Positions 27,562-37,154 of a stretch of DNA of 64,000 nucleotides are shown piece by piece; within the stretch, counting starts at the first letter, position 1, and every line of letters begins with the position of its first letter. The stretch is from Alphaproteobacteria bacterium (GTDB taxonomy: Bacteria > Pseudomonadota > Alphaproteobacteria > Sphingomonadales > Emcibacteraceae): positions 27,446-91,445 of the forward strand of contig JAUIDN010000014.1 in the NCBI GenBank assembly GCA_030428615.1, given 5' to 3'. The translations under genes were made by a program, and so were the position numbers. The notes under the pieces are model-generated. The model saw only the letters and a list, made by a program, of their open reading frames with translations. It ran no database searches and had not been told where the DNA came from.

Positions 27562-28917
27562 ATGCGATTTAATGAAAAGCTTTTTAATTATGTTTTGGAA
27601 GCGGCGAAAGAATTTGAAAATGGATTTGACGATAATCCTGTTGTGCCAGGTATTGATGCAGTAAAAAATATTGATCAGTTTGATGAGCCGACACCAACTA
27701 CCGGCACCGATGCACTGGACGTCATTAAAATGCTTCATGAAATCGGAACACCGGCAACAACATTAAGCCGTAGCGGCCGTTTCTTCGGCTTTGTTGTAGG
27801 TGGAACATTACCGGTTGCACAAGCATCAAGTTGGCTAACGACAGCCTGGGATCAAAATGCTGCCCTTACCATGCTCGGCTATACGGCCGCAAAGCTCGAA
27901 CAGGTTTCAAGAAAATGGATTCTGGATATGCTTGACCTGCCACCCGACGCAGCGATGGGTTTCGTTTCCGGGGCAACGATGGCGGGCTTTACTGCATTGA
28001 CGTCTGCCCGACAAAAACTTTATAAAAATATGGGATATGACCTGCGTAAATCGGGGCTCAAAAATGCACCGGATCTTCGCGTCATTGTCAGCGCAGACAT
28101 TCACACGACAAATATTGCCGCATTAAATTACATGGGCATTGGTAGGGATGAATTGGAGTTCGCCCCCGTTGATGCACAGGGAAAAATCATTACTGAAGAG
28201 CTTCCCGCGATGGATGACCGAACCATCGTCATCATCCAGGCGGGAAATATTAATAGTGGTGCTTTCGACGATTTCACCAAAATTTGTGGCCTCGCTCGTA
28301 GGGCTGGCGCCTGGGTCCATGTGGATGGTGCTTTTGGTGGGTGGATAAAGGTTTCTAAAACACGTGGCAAAATGGCAAAAGGAATGGAACTCGCTGATAG
28401 CTGGTCAATTGACTGTCATAAATGGTTAAATGTCCCCTATGACAGCGCGATTGCCATTTGTCGCGACCGCTCCGCGATGATGGAAGCTTTTACCATTTCA
28501 GCCAGTTACCTGCTGACTGATGGGGAACGTATCCCTAATAACTTTACGCCCGAACTATCTCGCCGTGCCCGTGGAATTGATGTATGGGCTGCCCTTAAAT
28601 ATCTTGGAAGGGATGGATTCGGAGAACTGATTGACCGATGTTGTGACTATGCCAACTGGTTCGCAGGGGAACTTTCAAGAACGGGTTTCACAATCATGAA
28701 CGACGTCGTAATTAATCAGGTCGTTTTCTGTTTGAATGACAATGACGATGAACGTTTGAAACGGATCATGGATAAAGTCGCCGCAAGTGGAAAAGCATGG
28801 TTCGGTCCGACCAGGTGGAGGGAACGGAACGTATATCGCATGAGCATATCGTCCCACGAAACAACACAAGCAGACCTTGACGTCGCGCTCGCTGCCATTA
28901 AAGAAGCGATGGATTAA
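27562..28917 (+). CDS. Group II PLP-dependent amino-acid decarboxylase-family protein (paralog 1)
   Basis: This 451-residue protein is of the aromatic-amino-acid/glutamate decarboxylase type. Visible signatures are FVSGATMAGFTAL, VHVDGAFGGW (the PLP-binding Asp) and the catalytic Lys in SIDCHKWLNVPYDS. The C-terminal domain ends with RMSISSHETTQADL, as in DDC-like enzymes. Substrate is not predictable; related proteins include decarboxylases of aspartate, tyrosine and tryptophan and also aldolase-like relatives. Start at 27562 behind GGGAGC. A clear paralog lies at 30577-31923, beyond two opposite-strand genes. Confidence 0.9.
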   Translation: MRFNEKLFNYVLEAAKEFENGFDDNPVVPGIDAVKNIDQFDEPTPTTGTDALDVIKMLHEIGTPATTLSRSGRFFGFVVGGTLPVAQASSWLTTAWDQNAALTMLGYTAAKLEQVSRKWILDMLDLPPDAAMGFVSGATMAGFTALTSARQKLYKNMGYDLRKSGLKNAPDLRVIVSADIHTTNIAALNYMGIGRDELEFAPVDAQGKIITEELPAMDDRTIVIIQAGNINSGAFDDFTKICGLARRAGAWVHVDGAFGGWIKVSKTRGKMAKGMELADSWSIDCHKWLNVPYDSAIAICRDRSAMMEAFTISASYLLTDGERIPNNFTPELSRRARGIDVWAALKYLGRDGFGELIDRCCDYANWFAGELSRTGFTIMNDVVINQVVFCLNDNDDERLKRIMDKVAASGKAWFGPTRWRERNVYRMSISSHETTQADLDVALAAIKEAMD

Positions 28918-28924
28918 GGCGTGC

Positions 28925-29851
28925 CTATTTGCTTTTTTCCGAAACTGATTTCATAAATTTCAGAATATCATAAGCAAACAGACTTGAGCCTGTATTAAAA
29001 TGAAATACTTCCGATAAATGATTATGATCCATGATCTGTTTGACCATTGGCATTTGCCTGTCACGTCGGTACAGGCCGTCAATTAACTTTGATGCCTGAT
29101 ATTGAAAATTATCCTTATCATATTCGGCATAACTGACAAATACAGGAACTTTGCGCCCCTTTAGTTTATGCAAAACAGAACGCACGGGGTAAAGTTTATT
29201 ATTTTTTCCAAAATAATCATAATATTGCGGGTCAGCATCACCATTTAAGATGTTCGTGTCGTAAACAGACCCACTGGCAAGAATAGCGCCCCTAACACCA
29301 TCATCTTCAATCTGGTATTCTTCCTCAAATATATAGCTTGCAACATGCTGTGCCCCAGCGGAATGACCAAACAAAAATATTTTTGATGTATCACCGCTTT
29401 TGATTTTATCCGGGTTATCACGGATCCATTTTATTTGTGCGGCAAGATCCAGCGTCCCACTTGGCCATTTATGCTCCGGTGCCAGCCGATAAGTCATGAT
29501 TATGCTGGTAATACCCAGCTTCGCAAAATGATACCCTACATTCGCATACATTGCCTTATCACCCGCGACAAATGATCCCCCATGAAGGAATATCAGAATC
29601 GGTGAGGGGACATTGCCCCTTACGACCGGTTCATAAAGATCAAATCCCTGCTTTGTGTGCGGGCCATACTTCAGATCACGGGTAACCTTTACCTTTGAAT
29701 TATCTGCAGCGTTCCATAGCGGCTGCCAACGGGAAAGGGACTTGCCGACATCAATGATTTTTCCGTCCAAACGGATTTGATCAGTGATGGTTTGAGCCAC
29801 TGATTGCTCGCTATAAATGATGATAAAGAATAACAACAAACACAAACGCAT
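28925..29851 (-). CDS. Alpha/beta hydrolase, exported esterase (BD-FAE/formamidase-like)
   Basis: The 308-residue protein has a signal peptide (MRLCLLLFFIIIYSEQSVA). The oxyanion-hole motif HGGSF, the nucleophile elbow GHSAGA (Ser) and late candidates for the Asp (in AEYDKD) and His (DHNHLSE) fit a catalytic triad. The sequence RLAPEHKWPSGTLDLAAQIKW is typical of the HSL/BD-FAE branch, which includes kynurenine formamidases and carboxylesterases. Its ATG overlaps the stop of the upstream membrane protein gene (TAATG), so the two are coupled. Because of its signal peptide a role in cytoplasmic kynurenine metabolism is less likely. Confidence 0.85.
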   Translation of the reverse strand: MRLCLLLFFIIIYSEQSVAQTITDQIRLDGKIIDVGKSLSRWQPLWNAADNSKVKVTRDLKYGPHTKQGFDLYEPVVRGNVPSPILIFLHGGSFVAGDKAMYANVGYHFAKLGITSIIMTYRLAPEHKWPSGTLDLAAQIKWIRDNPDKIKSGDTSKIFLFGHSAGAQHVASYIFEEEYQIEDDGVRGAILASGSVYDTNILNGDADPQYYDYFGKNNKLYPVRSVLHKLKGRKVPVFVSYAEYDKDNFQYQASKLIDGLYRRDRQMPMVKQIMDHNHLSEVFHFNTGSSLFAYDILKFMKSVSEKSK

Positions 29852-30465
29852 TATTCGTCGTTATCCTTGTTATAATTTTTAAGAACGGATGGATGTAAAT
29901 TTGCTTTAATCTCATCCAACGATTTTTCTTTGTATTCTTTTCGCCTGCTTATTTTGTGTTTTATGGTTTGTACCTTCTTTTCTGTCATGAGCGTATATGC
30001 AAGTACCGCAACAACAATCGCCCGCGCGCTGGATAAAACGAATAAAAATGCAAATCTGAAATTCGGGTAGATAACATCGGCTGGTAAATCTTCAAACGCA
30101 ACATCACGCCATACAATATCACGTCTGATTATTTTGTCTTCATTCAAAAGATAAGCTTTTTGGTAAATATAGGCCAGATAACTATCCGCAATCACCCAAA
30201 ACAAAATAAGGATAACGATCAGATATTTCACGTAAATCATGTCATGTATACGATTGGTCAGACGTTGATGAAACATCAGCATCAGAAAATAATGAATAAC
30301 CACATATCCAGCCATGAATACAAAAACATCAAAATAATGGTTTACTTCCGAAAGGCCGTAGCCTCTGATAAAATTCAGACCAATAATTTGGGGGGCCAAA
30401 AGAAGAGCAAAAAGCAGGACAATCTGAATAAAATTAAAACTGTATTCCCTTATCTGATCCTGCAT
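29851..30465 (-). CDS. Multi-pass membrane protein of unknown function
   Basis: The ATG at 30465 follows AAAGGGA; the frame is open to 30531 but that extension has no signal. The 204-residue protein has about four or five membrane segments and a basic C-terminal tail (KTIKHKISRRKEYKEKSLDE). The motif LHPSVLKNYNKDNDE ends the protein. No family is recognised. Its stop codon overlaps the esterase start by one base, so it may serve the esterase or share a substrate with it. Confidence 0.65.
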   Translation of the reverse strand: MQDQIREYSFNFIQIVLLFALLLAPQIIGLNFIRGYGLSEVNHYFDVFVFMAGYVVIHYFLMLMFHQRLTNRIHDMIYVKYLIVILILFWVIADSYLAYIYQKAYLLNEDKIIRRDIVWRDVAFEDLPADVIYPNFRFAFLFVLSSARAIVVAVLAYTLMTEKKVQTIKHKISRRKEYKEKSLDEIKANLHPSVLKNYNKDNDE

Positions 30466-30576
30466 ATTAATCCCTTTGATTGCTATAATAAATGAAATAG
30501 TCAATTCTACTCTTTGATATTGGCATTTCACGATGTTTCAGTAAAGTTATAACGTATAAAAAGCAAGGGCGCTAAT

Positions 30577-31923
30577 ATGGAATTTAATCAGGAACTTTTT
30601 AGTTACGTTCTGAATGCCGCAAAGTCATTCGAAGAAAGTCTGGACCTCAGACCCGTTACACCATCGAACGATGTTATTAAATCGCTGGATTATTTTAATG
30701 AACCCCTAAGCGACCAGGGAGCGCCAGAACTTGATGTTATTAAAAAGTTAAATGAAGTGGGTGAACCCGGTGTCGTTTCCAGCAGGGGCGGCAGATATTA
30801 TGGTTTTGTTACCGGCGCAGCCCTTCCGGTGTCGGTGGCTGCGAACTGGTTGGCTGCAAGCTGGGATCAGAATGGTGGTCCATCCGTTATGAGCCCAACG
30901 ACCGCAAAAATAGAAGAAGTGGCCGGGAGTTGGGTTCTGGATGCGCTTGATCTCCCACGTGACAGTGGTTTTGGGTTCGTCACGGGGGCGACAATGGCTG
31001 GGTTTACAGCGCTTTCAAGTGCACGGGCAAAGCTATATAAAAAAGCTGGATATGATGTGAAGGAAATGGGCATTCGCAATGCCCCTAAATTAAGGATTGT
31101 ACTTTCCGAGGAAATTCATCCAACGATCATTATCGGGCTTCAGTATATGGGGTACGGGAAAAGCGAGTTCGAATTTGTTCCGTGTGATGCACAAGGCAGG
31201 ATGCTCGCCGATAAGCTTCCCGCCCTTGACGACAAAACCATAGTGATCTGTCAGGCGGGAAATGTAAACAGCGGTGCCTTTGATCCGTTTGATGACATAT
31301 GTGAGCGCTCCGAAAAATGTGGTTCATGGGTTCATGTCGATGGCGCTTTTGGCGGTTGGATCAGAGCCTCCAAAAGCCGCGCGCATCTTGCAAAAGGAAT
31401 GGACCGGGCCGATAGCTGGTCAATTGATTGTCATAAGTGGCTAAACGTGCCCCATGACAGTGCCGTTTCAATTGTAAGGGACAAAAAGGCTATGCAGGAC
31501 ATGTTCGGCGTTCGCGCCGCATATTTGGTCCCTGGTGCGCTCAGAGAACCTAATCATTACACACCCGAACTTTCCCGTCGCGCACGGGGGATAGAGGTAT
31601 GGGCTGCCCTTAAACATCTGGGTAAAAACGGTCTGGCTGAAATTCTTGACCGCACCTGTGACCACGCGAAGCGCTTCGCAAGCGAACTTGAAGCGATGGG
31701 TTTTGAGATCATGAATGACGTCGTGATTAATCATGTCGTCGCCACCCTGGATGATGAACAAAAAATTGACAATATCATTAATAAGGTCCAGCAAAGCGGC
31801 AAAACATGGTTCGGCCCCACATATTGGCAAGGCAGGAAAGGGTTCCGCATTAGCATTTCGTCCTACGTAACAACTGATAAAGACATAGAAATTGCGATTG
31901 CCGCAATCCGTGATGCGCTTTAA
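30577..31923 (+). CDS. Group II PLP-dependent amino-acid decarboxylase-family protein (paralog 2)
   Basis: This 448-residue protein is a close paralog of the one at 27562-28917, collinear over the whole length, with FVTGATMAGFTALSS, VHVDGAFGGW and SIDCHKWLNVPHDS. The two differ near the active site: Y-D-S against H-D-S after the PLP lysine, and VPGALREPNHYTPELS against LTDGERIPNNFTPELS in the mobile region. They may therefore differ in substrate. Start behind AAGGGCG. The stop shares two bases with the stop of the convergent OsmC gene (TTAA). Confidence 0.9.
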   Translation: MEFNQELFSYVLNAAKSFEESLDLRPVTPSNDVIKSLDYFNEPLSDQGAPELDVIKKLNEVGEPGVVSSRGGRYYGFVTGAALPVSVAANWLAASWDQNGGPSVMSPTTAKIEEVAGSWVLDALDLPRDSGFGFVTGATMAGFTALSSARAKLYKKAGYDVKEMGIRNAPKLRIVLSEEIHPTIIIGLQYMGYGKSEFEFVPCDAQGRMLADKLPALDDKTIVICQAGNVNSGAFDPFDDICERSEKCGSWVHVDGAFGGWIRASKSRAHLAKGMDRADSWSIDCHKWLNVPHDSAVSIVRDKKAMQDMFGVRAAYLVPGALREPNHYTPELSRRARGIEVWAALKHLGKNGLAEILDRTCDHAKRFASELEAMGFEIMNDVVINHVVATLDDEQKIDNIINKVQQSGKTWFGPTYWQGRKGFRISISSYVTTDKDIEIAIAAIRDAL

Positions 31924-32387
31924 GATATAATTTCGGTTACAATTTCAGTCGTTACAGAATTTGCGATATAGCAAAGGTCGTGTGAACGATGATGGATTTC
32001 TTGTAATTTTTCCATGCTCGGAATATTTTCACCGCTGTATGTTGCTTGAGGTTTCAACGTGACCTTTGTTAAAGCCATCTTGTTTTGTGCGATCCTTGTA
32101 AGTTCACCAATTGCATTATCAATATAGCTATCAACAACAATTCCTTCCTGAGAACATAGATCAAGGAAAAAAAGCATATGGCAACTGGATAAGGACGATA
32201 CGAACGCCTGTTCAGGATCAATGGCAAAGGGATTTGAATAGGGTACCGGAACGATATGATGTGACGGGGTTGCTTCAATCTTCAAGCCACCATCAAACTC
32301 CCATCTATGTTCACGGCTATATTTTTTGTCGGTGTAAATTTCGTCTTTACCGCGTTCCCACGATATTTTTGCACTATATTCGAACAT
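31920..32387 (-). CDS. OsmC/Ohr-family peroxide-scavenging protein
   Basis: The 155-residue protein has the OsmC layout: an N-terminal YSAKISWERG strand, then NPFAIDPEQAFVSSLSSCHM with the first redox Cys (C69), and the second redox Cys C139 in HDLCYIANSV. These two Cys reduce organic hydroperoxides. Strong GAGGGAAG ribosome-binding site before the ATG at 32387. It is convergent with the decarboxylase paralog and shares stop-codon bases with it. Confidence 0.93.
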   Translation of the reverse strand: MFEYSAKISWERGKDEIYTDKKYSREHRWEFDGGLKIEATPSHHIVPVPYSNPFAIDPEQAFVSSLSSCHMLFFLDLCSQEGIVVDSYIDNAIGELTRIAQNKMALTKVTLKPQATYSGENIPSMEKLQEIHHRSHDLCYIANSVTTEIVTEIIS

Positions 32388-32501
32388 GTTCTTCCCTCAC
32401 TATCTTCTAGCTAACATATATTTTGTAATCGGGCTATCTGTATGTTGTGTTTTTTGTTTGAACCGTTAATATTCACAAAATTTAAAACACTTGGACACCA
32501 C

Positions 32502-32996
32502 ATGAAAAACTACCTTATTGACAGCGCCCGTACAGCATCAAACACTTATTTTACCGACAAAGTAACCGAAAAGGAGGTTAAAGAAAGTTTTGAAACCTTC
32601 GCGTCAATCGGCGAAACACTTGATAATCAGAAGCGTCGCCTATTTTACGGCAAAGGAGATATGTTGGATCAATCGGATATTGAAAATTTTTCTATTGATA
32701 AGCTGAACGGTAATATTGTTCATGCAATATACGGCCTTTGTACGGAGGCTGGTGAGATAAGCGAAGCGTTTCTGAAAGCTGCAAAAACGGGGTCGTTTGA
32801 TGAAGTAAATCTGAAGGAGGAGGCCGGTGACCTTCTTTGGTATCTGGCAATGTTATTTCGCGAACTTAATACCGACTTTGAACAGGTCGCTGAAACAAAC
32901 ATCAATAAGTTAAAGGCCCGCTTCCCCGAGAAATTCACGCAGGACAAGGCATATAATCGCGATCTCAATACTGAGCGGGAAATACTTGAAAGCTAA
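32502..32996 (+). CDS. MazG-like nucleotide pyrophosphohydrolase
   Basis: This 164-residue protein (ATG at 32502; an in-frame TTG at 32442 would add 20 residues) has the all-alpha NTP pyrophosphohydrolase signature: LCTEAGEISEAFLKA followed by LKEEAGDLLWYLAML, giving the paired E-x-x-E and E-x-x-D metal-binding sites. It should hydrolyse (d)NTPs or related nucleotides to monophosphate. No strong ribosome-binding site is visible. It stands between divergent OsmC and a small secreted protein. Confidence 0.85.
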   Translation: MKNYLIDSARTASNTYFTDKVTEKEVKESFETFASIGETLDNQKRRLFYGKGDMLDQSDIENFSIDKLNGNIVHAIYGLCTEAGEISEAFLKAAKTGSFDEVNLKEEAGDLLWYLAMLFRELNTDFEQVAETNINKLKARFPEKFTQDKAYNRDLNTEREILES

Positions 32997-33208
32997 ATTA
33001 AATAATAATTTAAAATGTTATGAACTTTTCGTGATGAAGTGTTATTTGCTATCCAATTAAGTTTATGAGATTTTCCTCAGCGGCTATTGAACAGATTATT
33101 TAATAACAAAAACAAAATATGATAACGCGTTAGCCGAGCCTATAATTAAACTTGCTATGTTATAAAATGTCATTTAGTACTACTTAACACATTCATATGG
33201 GGAACATC

Positions 33209-33592
33209 ATGAACATCAAAAAAATCATCCTGATCTTTGCCGCAATTTCTATTGGAATATTTTCTCAACAAAAAGTATTTGCGAAAGATAAAGTTTATAC
33301 AATTTCCGTTAAGGGCCATGTTTCTGGTGAAATTAATAACCAGGAAGATTTTACAATGCTCAATGCGTCTAAATATACTCTTAAGAAACGATATGACTTC
33401 TTTACCGTGGAAAACGTCCGGCGTTATGAGAAATCTTCAAAAGGAGGCTCTCGTCTGGGATCAAGGGTATCTACTAAAAGCCAAAAAAGAACAGAAATTC
33501 GCATCCATTGTTTTGATTCCGATTCCGCGCCTGAAGGGGCTCACAATGCAACCAAAATAAAACAGGCAATCGACGAAAAATACGCCAATTGA
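33209..33592 (+). CDS. Small secreted protein of unknown function
   Basis: The ATG at 33209 follows GGGGAAC and gives a signal peptide (MNIKKIILIFAAISIGIFSQQKVFA) with about 102 basic mature residues. Only one Cys is present (in IHCFDSDSAP). An upstream in-frame ATG at 33197 is possible. I do not recognise the family. No terminator is visible before the TonB-dependent receptor gene 148 bp later. Confidence 0.55.
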   Translation: MNIKKIILIFAAISIGIFSQQKVFAKDKVYTISVKGHVSGEINNQEDFTMLNASKYTLKKRYDFFTVENVRRYEKSSKGGSRLGSRVSTKSQKRTEIRIHCFDSDSAPEGAHNATKIKQAIDEKYAN

Positions 33593-33740
33593 TAAAGCAG
33601 GGACCGAGCTTCCGAGCAAATACATTTTAATTTCAAAGTGTTTATAGACGATCTAGGGAACTCTGCGTCATAAACTTGCCTAATTTCGTGATATACTTTA
33701 ATGTTTACCAATATATACAACCTAGCTCGGGAGGTACATT

Positions 33741-36491
33741 ATGTTTAAACATTGCAAATTAAAAAACACCACTGCTTTATTTACACTTTCACTTTTTGGG
33801 TTTATCAACGCTCCTGCGATTGCGCAGGATGCCGCCGAAAACGAAAATGTTGATACAGTCTACGTAACCGGATCATTTATCAAAAAAACATCACAGGAAA
33901 ATTCGGCTTCACCATTAAATGTTATGGGCCGAAGCGATTTAACTGCACAGGGTTTAAACAATCTTGCTGACATTTCCCGCAATATGACTTTCAATGCTGG
34001 CTCGGAAATTAACACCGATGCCTTTACGCAGAATTTTTCAACAGGGACAGGAAACATAAACCTTCGAGGGCTTGGTTTAAGTTCGACACTCGTCCTGCTC
34101 AACGGAAAACGTCAAACGCTTTCAGCGGCATATGCGGATGATGGTAGTACATTTGTCGATACAAGTACCTTGGTGCCTATGATCATGGTTGATCAGGTGG
34201 AAACGCTGAAAGACGGCGGCTCCGCCATTTATGGGACTGATGCGGTCTCCGGCGTGGTCAACTTCAAGACACGAAAGGATTTTACCGGTTTTGAGATAGA
34301 AGCCGGTATCCAGTCAACAACCGCTGACAGCCAACGCGACTATGATTTTTCCGCCATTTATGGAACCGAATTTGGCGACAGCGGAAATTTTGTCATCGCC
34401 GGAAGCTTCCTTCATAGAACTCGCCTTACCGCGGCTGATCGATCCGAAATCACGGATGGAAGCGGCATTTCAGGTTCAGGACAACCCGGAACACTCGTAT
34501 TCCTGGATCAGATACCAACTGCTGATCCGTCACGGGATCTTAATATGAACGGATTTATTGATCAGCTTCCGATTATCGATCCTTATTGTGGAACCGCCAA
34601 TTATTCCATTCCAAACCCGCTTGGCGATCCGATCCCAACGGGTGCAACCACGTCCGTGACACCGGGAACCTGTAATTTCCAGTTTGATCAATATTATGAC
34701 CTCGTCCCCAAAGAGGACCGTGTGCAGGTCTTTGCCTCAATCGATACTGATATTGGGGATAATATGCATTTTTATCTGGAAGGGGGCTATGCAGATAACA
34801 AAGCAGAACGAAACAATGCCCCGGCATTTCCAATTGCCTCTCCTGTTCCCGTGCTTGTCGGTGATGGTATGGGCGGTGTGCTGCCCAATGTTCCGGCGGA
34901 AGTACAGCCCTGGGTTCAGGGACTTAATCTGTCAACGATCCTTTTTGTGGGGCGTATATTCGGCTCAAATGGAGAGCCGTTCGTGTCCATTCATGATAAT
35001 GAAACATACCGGATTGCCGGCACACTTGACGGTCAGATCAATGATTTATGGTCATGGGAAACTTCCGCAACCTACAGCCGCAATACATACGGCATTAATG
35101 TAAATGACGTTGCGCGGGACCCGTATATTGGAGCGCTTCTGGATGGAAGCTTCAATCCGTTTGGAACGGCCTTTACCACCCATCCCAATGATCCCGCCGT
35201 TATTGACGCGATTGTTGCCGAAACACGTCTTGACGGAAAAACGGACCTGTTTACCTATGATGCCCATGTATCCGGAGAGATAGGTGAAATTGCCGGTAAT
35301 CCAATCCAACTTGCAGTTGGGGGGCAATACCGGAAATCCAAAATGGATTATGACTGGGGGGATGATTATAACGGTCCAAATGGGGACGGAACCAATAGCG
35401 GTCTTCTTCCTGCTGGGTTAAATGGCGGGAACCTGATGTTCCTTTATGGTGGCCCCGACTATGGTGGCGAACGTGATGTTTTCGCCGGATTTGCGGAGCT
35501 GGCAATACCAGTACATGAAACACTTGATCTGCAGCTCGCGGCGAGATACGAAGACTATGGCGACGGTGTAAACAGTTTTGATCCAAAAATTTCCGCGCTT
35601 TGGCGTCCAACGGATATGTTTTCTGCGCGGGCGTCTTTCAGCACCGCCTTCCGTGCGCCATCGCTATACAATACGTTTGGTTCGCAAACGGCCCTTAACG
35701 AAATTTCAGTTGGGAGCCAGTCAACATTCCTGCCAGTTACATCAAGCGGAAATCCGAACCTGGAACCGGAAAATGCAGACGTCTATAATATTGGCTTTAC
35801 ATTTGCCCCGCAGCAGGGCTTCCGACTTGGTGCCGACTACTGGCGTTATGATTTTACCAACCTGATTACTCAGGAAAATGCCCAGTCCGTCGTTAACCGG
35901 GCACTTGCCGGGGATTCCGTTGCCTTTTCCCAGCTTGATTTTGCCAACCCGGTGGACCCGACAACCCTTTTTCACATAAACACCAATATCATAAATGCAC
36001 CGACCGTCACGACCGATGGAATGGATTTTTATGTCTCCTATGATATGGCGGTAAGCAACGGCGGCACGGTTACTGTGGGCGGCGAAGCGACATATATTTT
36101 CAAATATGATGCCGTTGATCAGGCCGGTAACGCGTTTGACGGCGCGGGCAGCAGAAATTTCAATAATTTTGCCCGCTCCATGCCAAAATTCAGGGGAAAT
36201 GTGAATGTCGGGTATCAAAATGATAACCACATCTTTAATGCCTTCCTCCGTTATATCGACAGTTATGACGATGATCAGAACAACGTCGAAGTTGAAAGCT
36301 ATACGACCATGGATTTTCAATATACATATATATTTGGCGATCCGGATGATGCGCCACTTCGCGCGACAATTGGTGTCATTAACGCGTTTAACAAGCAGAT
36401 ACCTAAGCTGATGACGAATGCTGGCTTTGATACGAAAGTCCATGATCCAAGACAACGTCTGATATATATGAAACTGAATAAGGCTTTCTAG
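33741..36491 (+). CDS. TonB-dependent receptor
   Basis: This 916-residue protein has a signal peptide ending AIA-QD, a TonB-box-like segment (DTVYVTGSFI), a plug (SPLNVMGRSDLTAQGLNNLADI...ROLE positions 50-180 with LRGLGLSSTLVLLNGKR and GGSAIYGTDAVSGVVNF) and a long beta-barrel with the usual FSTAFRAPSLYN and NLEPENADVYNIG segments, ending in LNKAF with the C-terminal Phe needed for outer membrane assembly. It imports a large nutrient across the outer membrane. Start behind GGGAGGT. A thioredoxin-like protein and a penicillin-acylase-family enzyme follow on the same strand, suggesting a shared substrate. It is not of the same subfamily as the five-gene array downstream. Confidence 0.93.
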   Translation: MFKHCKLKNTTALFTLSLFGFINAPAIAQDAAENENVDTVYVTGSFIKKTSQENSASPLNVMGRSDLTAQGLNNLADISRNMTFNAGSEINTDAFTQNFSTGTGNINLRGLGLSSTLVLLNGKRQTLSAAYADDGSTFVDTSTLVPMIMVDQVETLKDGGSAIYGTDAVSGVVNFKTRKDFTGFEIEAGIQSTTADSQRDYDFSAIYGTEFGDSGNFVIAGSFLHRTRLTAADRSEITDGSGISGSGQPGTLVFLDQIPTADPSRDLNMNGFIDQLPIIDPYCGTANYSIPNPLGDPIPTGATTSVTPGTCNFQFDQYYDLVPKEDRVQVFASIDTDIGDNMHFYLEGGYADNKAERNNAPAFPIASPVPVLVGDGMGGVLPNVPAEVQPWVQGLNLSTILFVGRIFGSNGEPFVSIHDNETYRIAGTLDGQINDLWSWETSATYSRNTYGINVNDVARDPYIGALLDGSFNPFGTAFTTHPNDPAVIDAIVAETRLDGKTDLFTYDAHVSGEIGEIAGNPIQLAVGGQYRKSKMDYDWGDDYNGPNGDGTNSGLLPAGLNGGNLMFLYGGPDYGGERDVFAGFAELAIPVHETLDLQLAARYEDYGDGVNSFDPKISALWRPTDMFSARASFSTAFRAPSLYNTFGSQTALNEISVGSQSTFLPVTSSGNPNLEPENADVYNIGFTFAPQQGFRLGADYWRYDFTNLITQENAQSVVNRALAGDSVAFSQLDFANPVDPTTLFHINTNIINAPTVTTDGMDFYVSYDMAVSNGGTVTVGGEATYIFKYDAVDQAGNAFDGAGSRNFNNFARSMPKFRGNVNVGYQNDNHIFNAFLRYIDSYDDDQNNVEVESYTTMDFQYTYIFGDPDDAPLRATIGVINAFNKQIPKLMTNAGFDTKVHDPRQRLIYMKLNKAF

Positions 36492-36518
36492 ATAAAAAAA
36501 TTAATTTGGGGAAATTTT

Positions 36519-37052
36519 ATGCGCACCGTACTTACTGTTTTTTTAATTATATGCTGCATTTCAAATGCTTCAAGCAAGGAAGTCACTGGTAATCTTAGAA
36601 TTGGCCAACAGATTCCTGACGAGTTAGGTGTTGACTTGAACGGTGAAAAGGTGAAAGCGAGTGACCACCTTGGAAAACTAATCGTCATTAGTTTCTGGGC
36701 GACTTGGTGTCCGCCTTGCCGACGCGAACTGCCAATCATCGACAACCTACAAAGAATAGTTGGTAAAGACAAACTGTCCGTTTTTGCCGTAAATTTTGGC
36801 GAAAGTCGACGCACCTATAAAAAGTTCATCAAGCAAATTTCGGAAGCTAACCTAACTTTCACGCACGACAAAAAGGGCCGAACTGGCAAAAAAGTGTATG
36901 GAATTAAAGGTATCCCTCATATGGTTATTGTAAATCACGAAGGTAAAATAGCTCAAATTCATTCTGGTTATGGTGATGAAACACTTAATAATCTTGTCGA
37001 TGAAATGAATACTCTTCTGCGAAAACAGGCCGAGTACATGTATGTGAAATGA
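36519..37052 (+). CDS. TlpA/ResA-like periplasmic thioredoxin
   Basis: The 177-residue protein has a signal peptide (MRTVLTVFLIICCISNASS; the Cys pair could also suggest a lipoprotein, but there is no clear lipobox) and a thioredoxin fold with the active site WATWCPPCRREL (C64 and C67) and the cis-Pro in GIKGIPHMVIV. It should reduce periplasmic disulfides or haem-protein thiols. It begins 27 bp after the TonB-dependent receptor behind GGGGAA, so it is likely in the same operon. Confidence 0.92.
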   Translation: MRTVLTVFLIICCISNASSKEVTGNLRIGQQIPDELGVDLNGEKVKASDHLGKLIVISFWATWCPPCRRELPIIDNLQRIVGKDKLSVFAVNFGESRRTYKKFIKQISEANLTFTHDKKGRTGKKVYGIKGIPHMVIVNHEGKIAQIHSGYGDETLNNLVDEMNTLLRKQAEYMYVK

Positions 37053-37154
37053 TAAGTAAAGATTTAATACAGCAGTGTCATATCATTCGAAGTTAGGCTT
37101 CCATTTCAGAAACGAACCCATTAAAGTATCTCTTGAAAAAAGGGAGGTGCTTTT

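Noticed and set aside
35742..36455. 237-codon minus-strand frame within the TonB-dependent receptor gene
   Set aside because: It is fully antisense to well-supported receptor coding sequence, has an Ile/Val/Arg-rich composition typical of a shadow frame, no signal or family motifs, and no ribosome-binding site.
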